The notes beneath the pieces were generated by a model that worked only from the letters and a program-made list of their open reading frames with translations, was not told the DNA's origin and made no database searches. From assembly GCA_903861055.1 (NCBI GenBank), contig CAIOSU010000355.1, positions 1 to 6,696 on the forward strand: a DNA stretch of 6,696 nucleotides, written 5' to 3'. Each line of letters opens with the position of its first letter. Within the stretch, counting starts at the first letter, position 1. The translations under genes and the position numbers were made by a program. Shown one piece after another: positions 1 through 5,266 of this stretch. The stretch is from an uncultured bacterium. Lineage in GTDB: Bacteria > Bacteroidota > Bacteroidia > Chitinophagales > CAIOSU01.

Positions 1-510
1 CTCACGGGCTTTCTTTTGGCCCACGTGGCGCGCTAAGAAAGATGAGCCAAAGCCACCATCAAAGCTACCTACTTTAGGGCCTGTTTGGCCAAAAATGGCA
101 TTTTCGCTGGCTAGGGTAAGGTCGCATACTACGTGTAGCACGTGGCCACCACCTATGGCATAGCCGTTTACCATGGCTATTACAGGTTTAGGTAGGCTAC
201 GTATCATTTTTTGCAGGTCGAGCACGTTTAGGCGCGGTACTTTGTCGGTGCCCATGTAGCCACCAACCCCTTTCAGGTTTTGGTCGCCACCGCTACAAAA
301 AGCCTTGTCGCCAGCACCCGTTAGTATCACTACGTTAATGTCCGGGTTTTCGCGGCAAATGTACATCGCATCAATCATTTCTTGATTGGTTTGCGGCGTA
401 AATGCGTTGCGGTAGCGCGGGCGGTTAATGGTTATTTTGGCAATACCTTCGTAAAAATCGAACAGGATTTCGTTATACTCTTTAATGGTGGTCCACTTAC
501 GTTCGCTCAT
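1..510 (-). CDS. menB: 1,4-dihydroxy-2-naphthoyl-CoA synthase, 5' part (runs off the left edge)
   Basis: MenB is a cytoplasmic crotonase-superfamily enzyme that converts o-succinylbenzoyl-CoA to 1,4-dihydroxy-2-naphthoyl-CoA in menaquinone synthesis. The reading frame is open from the ATG at 510-508 to base 1, giving 170 residues of an expected 270-285. Visible landmarks are TINRP at about 37-41, the CoA/oxyanion segment FCSGGDQ at 71-77, VNGYAIGGGHVLHVVCDL at about 114-131, and FGQTGPKVGSFDGGFGSS at 140-157. By comparison with E. coli MenB, Gln142-Thr143-Gly144 matches the bicarbonate-binding Q154-T155-G156 of the bicarbonate-dependent type, and Asp151 matches D163. The C-terminal third, with the conserved Tyr, lies outside the window. 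The start lies 5 bp after the menD stop, so the two genes are almost certainly co-transcribed. No Shine-Dalgarno is visible, which is normal for Bacteroidota. Confidence 0.97.
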   Translation of the reverse strand, partial: MSERKWTTIKEYNEILFDFYEGIAKITINRPRYRNAFTPQTNQEMIDAMYICRENPDINVVILTGAGDKAFCSGGDQNLKGVGGYMGTDKVPRLNVLDLQKMIRSLPKPVIAMVNGYAIGGGHVLHVVCDLTLASENAIFGQTGPKVGSFDGGFGSSFLARHVGQKKARE

Positions 511-515
511 GCTTA

Positions 516-2210
516 TTATATGTTGAGGTATTTTTTAAGAATGTTTGCACTCGTTTCGTTTGGGGTCTTTACTTCCAATATGGCACACTTCCCATCTTGT
601 AAACCATAAAATGCAGGTAATGTTTGTTCCAGCCCTTCCAAACTATCGCAAATGTAATAAGGAATGCCGAAAGCTTGTGCAATATGGCCGATTTCGACAT
701 CATGTTTGGTTTCGAAAAAGGTTTCCAATATCTCTTTGCCCAACCCTGCAGGTCCCGGTATAATACGGAAAATATTGCCCCCGCCATTGTTGATAACGAT
801 AATGCGCAAATTGCCGCTCAGGTGCTTGTTCCATAGCGCATTGCTATCGTATAGAAACGAGAGGTCGCCCGTAACTACCGTAGTGGGTTTACCATTTACA
901 TAGGCAGCACCTGCTGCAGTGCTCACGGTGCCATCAATGCCGCTAGTGCCGCGGTTGCAGTTAATAGTGGCATTGAGGAGCTTATTGGTATCGAACAAAC
1001 CGACATAGCGCACCGGGGTGCTGTTAGCTAGTTGTAGGTTGGTGCCTTCTGGTAAGTGTTTTAGTATTCGGTCGAATACTAACAAGTCGCAGTAGGGTGC
1101 CGAATCCAGTATTTCCTCGTGCCTGTCCAGCGAGCGGTCGTAGGCTTGTTGCCATAGGCGCCAATAGTCGGGGTTGGGCATGGTAGCACCGTCCAGCATC
1201 ATTTCAATAAAGTCGGCGGGGTGCAGGCGTATAACGTTGGTAAGCGTTTGGTACGTGTCGGTATGGTCGCCACTTTCGTCAATGTACCAATGCTCCAAGG
1301 GTTGGTACTGGCGCAAGTATCGTTTTAGTTTTTTGGAAACTACCGCCCCACCAAAGGTTATCAGTAAATCAGGCTGAAAGATCTCTTTTTGGTCCTTCGG
1401 TATTACCTCTAGCGCAGGGTCTAGCACCTTTATTAGGTTGGGGCCGTTCAGGTTGCTGGTTATTTCGGCCAGCACGGGCACATAGCCTTTATCGCTAATG
1501 CGGTTTATTAAGCTTTGCAGCCTATGGTCAGGCGTAAGCGAGCCAGCAACAATGAGTATGCGTTGGTATTGGTTCCAGCTTTTTACCAATCGTTCTTCGG
1601 CCTCGGGGCTTAGGTAATGTTTTACAGGCGTGCTGTCAATAATGCGCGGCTCGTCGTAGTTTTCGTATTCGGCAAGATTATATAGCGGCTCGTTAAGTGG
1701 CACATTGATGTGCACTGGGCCCATATCGGGTATCATGGCGGCGTTCATGGCCTCGCTCACCATACGGTTGCTGTACCAAAGTTTATCGTCGTTTTTAATA
1801 TCGTTGGGTAGCTCGTAGCTTTTCTTGATGTAGTTGCGGTATATCTCGAACTGCCTGATGGCCTGCCCATCGGCCTGGCCTATCCATTCGTTGGGGCGGT
1901 CGGCGGTAAACAACACCAAAGGCACCTTGCTATAAAACGCTTCGGCTACTGCAGGGGCATAGTTTAACGTAGCCGAACCACTGGTGCACACCAAACCCAC
2001 GGGCTGCTGCAACTGCTGTGCCATGCCGAGGGCAAAAAACGCCGCACTGCGCTCATCGATAATGCTTATGCACTTGATGCCCGAGTGCTGGTTGAAGCTA
2101 ATAACCAGCGGTGCGCACCGCGAGCCCGGCGAAAAAACCACATACCGCAACCCTTTGCGGGCGCAGATGTTCACCAGGTCTTTTATCCAAAATTTGTCTG
2201 TATCGAGCAT
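516..2210 (-). CDS. menD: 2-succinyl-5-enolpyruvyl-6-hydroxy-3-cyclohexene-1-carboxylate synthase (MenD)
   Basis: MenD is a ThDP- and Mg-dependent enzyme that joins isochorismate to the succinic semialdehyde unit of 2-oxoglutarate, the first committed step to menaquinone. The frame is open up to an ATG at 2237 (573 aa). I prefer the ATG at 2210 (564 aa), because the first nine codons of the longer form run into an ATSGACC heptamer array and 26 residues before SPGSR fits relatives. In 573-aa numbering: SPGSR at 36-40, ThDP-activating Glu in DER (E62, E. coli E55), TSGSA at 85-89, TADRP with R114 (E. coli R107), R410 and R429 (E. coli R395 and R413), and the cofactor motif GDLS (457-460) to NNGGGNIF (483-490). 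Key residues are intact. E. coli MenD is 556 aa, so this is full length. menB follows after 5 bp; no menH lies between them, unlike in E. coli. Confidence 0.97.
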   Translation of the reverse strand: MLDTDKFWIKDLVNICARKGLRYVVFSPGSRCAPLVISFNQHSGIKCISIIDERSAAFFALGMAQQLQQPVGLVCTSGSATLNYAPAVAEAFYSKVPLVLFTADRPNEWIGQADGQAIRQFEIYRNYIKKSYELPNDIKNDDKLWYSNRMVSEAMNAAMIPDMGPVHINVPLNEPLYNLAEYENYDEPRIIDSTPVKHYLSPEAEERLVKSWNQYQRILIVAGSLTPDHRLQSLINRISDKGYVPVLAEITSNLNGPNLIKVLDPALEVIPKDQKEIFQPDLLITFGGAVVSKKLKRYLRQYQPLEHWYIDESGDHTDTYQTLTNVIRLHPADFIEMMLDGATMPNPDYWRLWQQAYDRSLDRHEEILDSAPYCDLLVFDRILKHLPEGTNLQLANSTPVRYVGLFDTNKLLNATINCNRGTSGIDGTVSTAAGAAYVNGKPTTVVTGDLSFLYDSNALWNKHLSGNLRIIVINNGGGNIFRIIPGPAGLGKEILETFFETKHDVEIGHIAQAFGIPYYICDSLEGLEQTLPAFYGLQDGKCAILEVKTPNETSANILKKYLNI

Positions 2211-2216
2211 TGGGTG

Positions 2217-2224
2217 TAAAGATA
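2217..2224 (-). promoter_or_regulatory. possible -7 element for menD
   Basis: On the minus strand TATCTTTA matches the Bacteroidota -7 consensus TAnnTTTG at all but the last base. It ends 6 nt before the ATG at 2210. Transcription would then begin at or next to that ATG, giving a leaderless or nearly leaderless mRNA. If the element is real, the longer 573-aa MenD start at 2237 would lie upstream of the transcript. No convincing -33 TTG is visible, because heptamer repeats occupy that position, so this is tentative. Confidence 0.25.
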
Positions 2225-2230
2225 GTGAAT

Positions 2231-2258
2231 GGTCCATAGTCCATGGTCCATGGTCGAT
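2231..2258. repeat. ATSGACC heptamer array, copy 1 (4 units, next to menD)
   Basis: There are four 7-bp units on the plus strand: GGTCCAT, AGTCCAT, GGTCCAT and GGTCGAT, followed by GG. Read on the minus strand they are ATCGACC, ATGGACC, ATGGACT and ATGGACC. The same heptamer recurs at 2573-2579, 2602-2622 and 4179-4206, always in intergenic DNA. The array supplies the upstream ATG of the longer menD frame, which argues against that start being used. Confidence 0.85.
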
Positions 2259-2287
2259 GGATTTTTTATAGGATGGGCAAGTTGGTG

Positions 2288-2309
2288 GTTTTGTCGTCCA
2301 GGAAGTGAG
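2288..2309 (+). repeat. 22-nt direct repeat, copy 1
   Basis: First of four same-orientation copies of a 22-nt sequence whose core is TTGTCGTCCAGGAAGTGAG. The others start at 2483, 2628 and 2727. Copies 1 to 3 are identical over all 22 nt. Flanking bases on the 3' side (roughly TTTnnTGAnnnnTTG...) are loosely conserved, so the duplicated unit was probably about 45 nt. Confidence 0.85.
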
Positions 2310-2482
2310 CTTTAGTGACAGTTGTATATTGGTTTTGTAATCTATTACCTCACAAATGGAGCGTCATTGCGAAGGCCTACTTGATGTTGCGGTTCCCAAA
2401 GCCTTCCAATGGCCTGTGGCTACTTTTCTCACTGCTTTTCGCGGTAATCCCCTGCCACGAAGAAAGGTCTCCACTTACCACA

Positions 2483-2504
2483 GTTTTGTCGTCCAGGAAG
2501 TGAG
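2483..2504 (+). repeat. 22-nt direct repeat, copy 2
   Basis: Identical to copy 1 over 22 nt and starting 195 bp after it. The following bases ATTTTATGAGGTTTGC resemble the tail of copy 3, GTTTGATGCGGGTTTGC, which supports a longer shared unit. Confidence 0.85.
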
Positions 2505-2572
2505 ATTTTATGAGGTTTGCGAGTTGGTTATTGGTTGATTTGTTTATAGGTCAATAGGTTTTGCAGCAGTCC

Positions 2573-2622
2573 ATGGACCCTCGTTTGAAACGAGGCAAGC
2601 TATCGACCATCGACCATCGACC
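2573..2622. repeat. heptamer units around a perfect palindrome
   Basis: One heptamer ATGGACC (2573-2579) runs straight into the palindrome CCTCGTTTGAAACGAGG (2579-2595). A short linker CAAGCT follows, then three exact ATCGACC units (2602-2622). The palindrome has an 8-bp stem with a single central base, or a 7-bp stem with a TGA loop. It is of the same kind as the outer stem-loop at 4033-4051. The layout suggests a palindromic unit inserted into, or bred together with, a heptamer array. Confidence 0.85.
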
Positions 2623-2627
2623 AAACA

Positions 2628-2649
2628 GTTTTGTCGTCCAGGAAGTGAG
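2628..2649 (+). repeat. 22-nt direct repeat, copy 3
   Basis: Identical to copies 1 and 2 over 22 nt and starting 145 bp after copy 2. It follows the ATCGACC array directly, with only five bases between. Confidence 0.85.
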
Positions 2650-2676
2650 GTTTGATGCGGGTTTGCATTTTGAGTA

Positions 2677-2707
2677 AATTCTATAATTCTTTAATTCTGC
2701 AAATTCT
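2677..2707. repeat. AATTCT short tandem array
   Basis: Four AATTCT hexamers begin at 2677, 2685, 2693 and 2702, giving a period of 8 to 9 bp. A partial fifth unit, GATTC, follows. The array is simple and AT-rich and lies between copies 3 and 4 of the 22-nt repeat. No function is apparent. Confidence 0.75.
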
Positions 2708-2726
2708 GATTCCAACAAAAGGAAGG

Positions 2727-2748
2727 GTTTTGTCGTGCAGGAAGTGAG
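2727..2748 (+). repeat. 22-nt direct repeat, copy 4 (one mismatch)
   Basis: Matches copies 1 to 3 except for one C-to-G change (TCGTGCAGG instead of TCGTCCAGG). It starts 99 bp after copy 3. Start-to-start distances in the series shrink from 195 to 145 to 99 bp. Confidence 0.85.
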
Positions 2749-2794
2749 TTCTGGAGCGGATTGTAGCGCTTGGGTATGTTGATGAGACGCAAAG

Positions 2795-2859
2795 ATGTAA
2801 TTGGTTGATTATTAACGTTTTGTATTGGTTTGTGGTAATGTAATTGGTTGATTAATAAC
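2795..2859. repeat. 22-nt direct-repeat pair (ATGTAATTGGTTGATT...)
   Basis: Two copies at 2795-2816 and 2838-2859 match at 21 of 22 positions; both begin ATGTAATTGGTTGATT and end TAAC or ATAAC. They start 43 bp apart. The core ATTGGTTGATT also occurs once at 2530-2540. The function is unknown; it may be an operator-like pair or repeat debris. Confidence 0.75.
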
Positions 2860-2909
2860 CAGTTGCATTTTCACTGTATGGTCATTCCGTCACGCCTTGG
2901 GCGAGATAA

Positions 2910-3063
2910 ATCCCTTTAGGGATGTAATGTTGGTAGACAAGAATGAACCCTAAATTAAAAAATCCCATAGGGATGTTACCCAACAAGCGAGGTGTCGTCC
3001 CTACAGGACTACCTCAAATTGAGAGCTTGCTTATTTCTACCAACCTATAGTCCTTACAGGACT
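2910..3063. mobile_element. MITE-like palindromic element, 154 bp, non-coding
   Basis: The outer 28 nt on each side (2910-2937 and 3036-3063) form an imperfect inverted repeat with 19 of 28 matches, including a perfect inner octamer TTGGTAGA/TCTACCAA. Inside are four small dyads: ATCCCT-TT-AGGGAT (2910-2923), ATCCC-ATA-GGGAT (2962-2974), GTCC-CTACA-GGAC (2997-3009) and AGTCC-TTACA-GGACT (3049-3063). It encodes no transposase. The layout fits a miniature inverted-repeat or REP-cluster element moved in trans. The class is inferred from structure, and no target-site duplication could be assigned. Confidence 0.6.
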
Positions 3064-3250
3064 TTGCACCGCCCATTCGGATCTTGGAATCTCACGAGCA
3101 AGATTTGCATTGAGTTGTCAATCCCTAAAATAGTCGTCAGTCTATTTGGTAACAGTGCTCTTTTAAGGTTTCGTAAACTAGTAGATTGTAAATCCACAGC
3201 TTTATGGCGTGGGGTTTGTATATCCGACGCAGCGGTTGTATTACACAAAT

Positions 3251-3262
3251 ATAATGATAATC
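3251..3262. promoter_or_regulatory. possible Fur/Zur-type operator half site
   Basis: ATAATGATAATC matches positions 2 to 13 of the classical Fur box GATAATGATAATCATTATC without mismatch. The remaining right-hand part matches poorly, giving 13 of 19 overall. It lies 43 bp upstream of the ATG at 3306, a plausible operator position. AT-rich intergenic DNA yields such matches by chance, so this is only a candidate. Confidence 0.25.
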
Positions 3263-3305
3263 GGTTCGTGTCGGTATCTTGGTTTCCCGTATACTTGCAC
3301 TCAAC

Positions 3306-3998
3306 ATGACAAGCGTAACCCAATCCCAAACCCTCCACGTCACCAATTTCCAAGATTTGGTAGCTACCCCATTTCAAGGGGCAATCAACGCCATTGGCTG
3401 GGAGCGTGAGTTGATAGGGGATTTTAAGGAGATTGTAGCGAAGATAGCACGCAACGGGAATGTAACCGTGGTGGAACAAAGCCAACTGCTGGCGCTGGAA
3501 TTGAGCGAGCAAGGGCAACTGGCCTGCGACATTATTTTAAATGATTGGCAGTTGTTGGAAGCGCACGGCGCATCGCCGGTGCTGAACGTAATTGAGTACT
3601 ACGATAGGGACGAGGACTTTCCATTTTTCCCAACCGATGTATATTCTTTTCATGTGGACCGCTCACCCATACCGACTGCTACCTTTTTGTGCACTTATTG
3701 CGGCGAGCCAAGCGAAATAATACCCAATGCGCAATGTGTGCAGAAGGTACTGGTGCCCGAAATACGGGCAGCGCTCAAAGAGTTGTATGATGGCGCAGAA
3801 GATGGTTTCGAAGCGTTTTTAACCGAGTATTTCTTCGATTTACACTATCAACCTCTGCCCAATGCCCAGCCTGTCAGCTTGGGCGTGGGTAACCTCTGGC
3901 GTTTGGCCGTCGATCATCCCGATAGCCCCGTGTTGCCTTGTGTGCACCGTGCACCCATTGAAAAAGCCGGGCAGTTGAGGTTATTGATGATTTGTTGA
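3306..3998 (+). CDS. DUF1826-like protein, putative cupin/2OG-oxygenase-type fold
   Basis: This is a 230-aa soluble protein with no signal peptide or membrane segment. I chose the ATG at 3306; a TTG at 3279 in the same frame would add nine residues. The C-terminal half resembles the uncharacterised DUF1826 family: FHVDRSP at 115-121, LCTYCGEPSEIIPN at 128-141, and a terminal VHRAP (213-217) followed by LRLLMIC. H116, D118, H214 and R225 give an HxD...H-x10-R spacing, the metal and 2-oxoglutarate binding pattern of many Fe(II)/2OG oxygenases. That mechanism is my inference. As I recall, some proteobacterial members of the family sit near zinc-starvation genes. Here the gene is alone, with a repeat block before it and a palindrome pair after it, convergent with phoH. 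Family assignment is from motif memory and is moderately sure. Confidence 0.6.
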   Translation: MTSVTQSQTLHVTNFQDLVATPFQGAINAIGWERELIGDFKEIVAKIARNGNVTVVEQSQLLALELSEQGQLACDIILNDWQLLEAHGASPVLNVIEYYDRDEDFPFFPTDVYSFHVDRSPIPTATFLCTYCGEPSEIIPNAQCVQKVLVPEIRAALKELYDGAEDGFEAFLTEYFFDLHYQPLPNAQPVSLGVGNLWRLAVDHPDSPVLPCVHRAPIEKAGQLRLLMIC

Positions 3999-4032
3999 AC
4001 ACGGATTGGAGTATAACTAGTCCCATAACTAG

Positions 4033-4153
4033 TCCTCGTTTCCAACGAGGATTTAATAACTGCGAGCTTGCAGCTCGGCACATGATGCGGGCAAATACCT
4101 GTTGCGCGCGAGCTACAAGCTTGGTGTTAAATCATCCTCGCTTACAGTGAGGA
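4033..4153. repeat. REP-like inverted pair: two 45-nt units around a 31-nt spacer
   Basis: Four stem-loops are arranged symmetrically. Outer left is TCCTCGTT-TCC-AACGAGGA (4033-4051), inner left CGAGCT-TGC-AGCTCG (4063-4077), inner right CGAGCT-ACA-AGCTTG (4109-4123), and outer right TCCTCGCT-TAC-AGTGAGGA (4135-4153). Stems are 8 and 6 bp with 3-nt loops, and both linkers between outer and inner stems are 11 nt. Mismatches on the right are G-T compatible in one strand's RNA. This looks like a BIME-type pair of palindromic units of the kind mobilised by IS200-like (RAYT) transposases, which is an inference. Lying between convergent genes, it could also serve as a two-way transcription terminator. 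Confidence 0.75.
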
Positions 4154-4178
4154 CGAGTATTGCCCCAAATAACTAACC

Positions 4179-4206
4179 ATGGACCATCGACAATGGACCA
4201 TCAACC
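4179..4206. repeat. ATSGACC heptamer array, copy at the phoH 3' end
   Basis: Four 7-bp units, ATGGACC, ATCGACA, ATGGACC and ATCAACC, end 5 bp before the phoH stop codon (read from the other strand). This is the same family as at 2231-2258 and 2602-2622, about 2 kb away. Confidence 0.85.
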
Positions 4207-4211
4207 AAAAC

Positions 4212-5219
4212 CTAATCCCTCCGCTTCCCATTATTCTTGCTCCTCAAGTTGTCATTACCTAGGTCGCCATTGGCTTCGGCGTCTTTGTTGTAGGCTTGTA
4301 TAATCTGTTTCACCAACTTGTGGCGGATAACGTCGTGCTCGTTTAGGTAAACCACATCAATACCCTCAATGTCGCTTAATAGGCTAATGCCCCTGCGCAG
4401 GCCGCTCTCTTGGTTGCGCGGCAAGTCAATTTGCGTAAGGTCGCCCGTAATCATACACTTAGCCGATGGCCCTATGCGGGTAAGGAACATTTTTAATTGC
4501 GAGTGCGTGGTGTTTTGCGCCTCATCCAGTATTATAAAGGCATGATCGAGGGTACGGCCGCGCATAAACGCCAGCGGTGCCACCTCAATCACACGGTTTT
4601 CCATGTAGTAGTTCAGCTTCTCTATGGGAATCATATCGTCCAGCGCATCATATAGTGGGCGCAAGTATGGGTCAATCTTTTCCTTTAAGTCGCCGGGCAA
4701 AAAGCCCAAGCTCTCGCCAGCTTCCACCGCTGGGCGGGTAAGGATGATTTTCTTTACTAACTTATTTTTGAGCGCCCGTACTGCCAATGCTACAGCCGTG
4801 TATGTTTTACCCGTTCCGGCAGGCCCTATGGCAAAAACAATGTCGCTACGCTCACTCGCCTCCACCATGCGTTTTTGGTTCATGGTTCGGGGCTTTACTT
4901 GCAGGCCGTTTCGGCCATGCACCAGTACTTCGCGCGTGCCGCTAGGCTCCGTTATCTCAAAGTTCTGCTCCTCGCTCAGCATTTCCTCTACACTTGTGTC
5001 GCTTAAGTGTCCTTCCCGCTCCAACATACTCAGCATCAGGTTTATCTTCTTCTGCACCTCTTGTATGTCTTCTTCGTTTCCGGCCAACTTCACTTTGGTG
5101 CCCCTCGATACGATTTTTAGCTTCGGAAATGCCTTTTTTAATAGGTTTAGCTTCGAGTTGTTCACTCCATAGAACGCTAATGGGTTCACTCCGTCGATAT
5201 TTATAATAACCTCGCTCAA
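4212..5219 (-). CDS. phoH: PhoH family P-loop ATPase
   Basis: This is a 335-aa cytoplasmic nucleotide-binding protein of the PhoH/YbeZ family, ATPases linked to RNA metabolism and, in E. coli, to phosphate starvation. The N-terminal 100 residues form the small substrate/RNA-binding region that precedes the ATPase core. Walker A is GPAGTGKT (132-139); TRPAVEAGESLGFLPGD follows at 161-177; Walker B is FIILDEAQN (228-236, D232/E233); and MITGDLTQIDLP (256-267) is the sensor-type motif. The C-terminal 20 residues are polar and Lys/Arg-rich. The start must be TTG at 5219: an in-frame TAG lies at 5249-5247, no ATG lies between, and the next Met is residue 62, well inside the conserved N-terminus (NPLAFYGVNN at 12-21). 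It is divergent from the SAM hydrolase gene. The stop is TAG at 4214-4212. Confidence 0.95.
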   Translation of the reverse strand: MSEVIINIDGVNPLAFYGVNNSKLNLLKKAFPKLKIVSRGTKVKLAGNEEDIQEVQKKINLMLSMLEREGHLSDTSVEEMLSEEQNFEITEPSGTREVLVHGRNGLQVKPRTMNQKRMVEASERSDIVFAIGPAGTGKTYTAVALAVRALKNKLVKKIILTRPAVEAGESLGFLPGDLKEKIDPYLRPLYDALDDMIPIEKLNYYMENRVIEVAPLAFMRGRTLDHAFIILDEAQNTTHSQLKMFLTRIGPSAKCMITGDLTQIDLPRNQESGLRRGISLLSDIEGIDVVYLNEHDVIRHKLVKQIIQAYNKDAEANGDLGNDNLRSKNNGKRRD

Positions 5220-5266
5220 CTTTTTATCTATTTTTGCTGTGATACTCTAAAATATACAATTTTTCA
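5220..5266. promoter_or_regulatory. divergent promoter region of phoH and the SAM hydrolase gene
   Basis: Only 47 AT-rich bases separate the two divergent starts, so both promoters must lie here or overlap the coding ends. On the minus strand TATATTTT (5256-5249) is one base off TAnnTTTG and could serve phoH, with a leader of roughly 25 nt. No clean -7 motif was found for the plus-strand gene. Individual elements are therefore uncertain, although the regional role is clear. Confidence 0.45.

Larger units (their letters stand above)
2238..3305. other. repeat-rich intergenic region, no credible gene
   Basis: About 1.07 kb separates the divergent menD and DUF1826-like genes. Short open frames here have no recognisable product, signal peptide or consistent coding character, and they cross repeats. 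The content is four 22-nt direct repeats, heptamer arrays, a palindrome at 2579-2595, an AATTCT array, a direct-repeat pair near 2795-2859 and the MITE-like element at 2910-3063. Fragments GCGTCATTGCGA (2361-2372) and GTCATTCCGTCACG (from 2881) resemble dispersed repeats common in bacterial intergenic DNA. From 3064 to about 3240 I see only degenerate pieces such as GATTGTAAATCC (3184-3195). No tRNA or riboswitch was recognised. Confidence 0.75.

Noticed and set aside
457..490. Possible DNA similarity between the menD GDLS region and the repeat tail reading VVSGDLSS near 2450-2480
   Set aside because: The resemblance covers a few codons only and is not supported by flanking bases, so I treat it as coincidence. 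The coordinates given are MenD residue numbers for this motif, not bases.
2288..2748. Regular 22-nt repeats as a CRISPR array
   Set aside because: Only four copies, with spacings of 195, 145 and 99 bp, no uniform spacers and no cas genes. The intervening DNA contains other repeat families.
2261..2760. HFLDDKT peptide read from each 22-nt repeat on the minus strand as a duplicated small gene
   Set aside because: The shared peptide is a by-product of identical DNA. The frames lack a consistent start, and downstream residues and stops differ completely between copies.
2786..2797. CAAAGATG-type motif as a minus-strand promoter for a long menD leader
   Set aside because: The -7 match (CATCTTTG) lacks the leading TA, no -33 TTG is present, and it lies almost 600 bp from menD amid repeats.
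3246..3253. TATATTTG on the minus strand, a perfect -7 consensus
   Set aside because: It points into the gene-free repeat block with no -33 element or downstream coding frame, so it is probably chance in AT-rich DNA.
2992..3309. 105-aa plus-strand open frame in the repeat region
   Set aside because: It starts inside the palindromic element, has no family resemblance and ends within the next gene's start. It is best explained by chance.
3054..3518. 154-aa minus-strand open frame
   Set aside because: It overlaps the MITE-like element end and the antisense of the DUF1826-like gene. Its sequence has no recognisable domain, and the plus-strand protein has clear family motifs.
4624..5172. 182-aa plus-strand open frame
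   Set aside because: It is wholly antisense to the conserved ATPase core of phoH, with Ser/Pro-rich composition typical of an antisense shadow.
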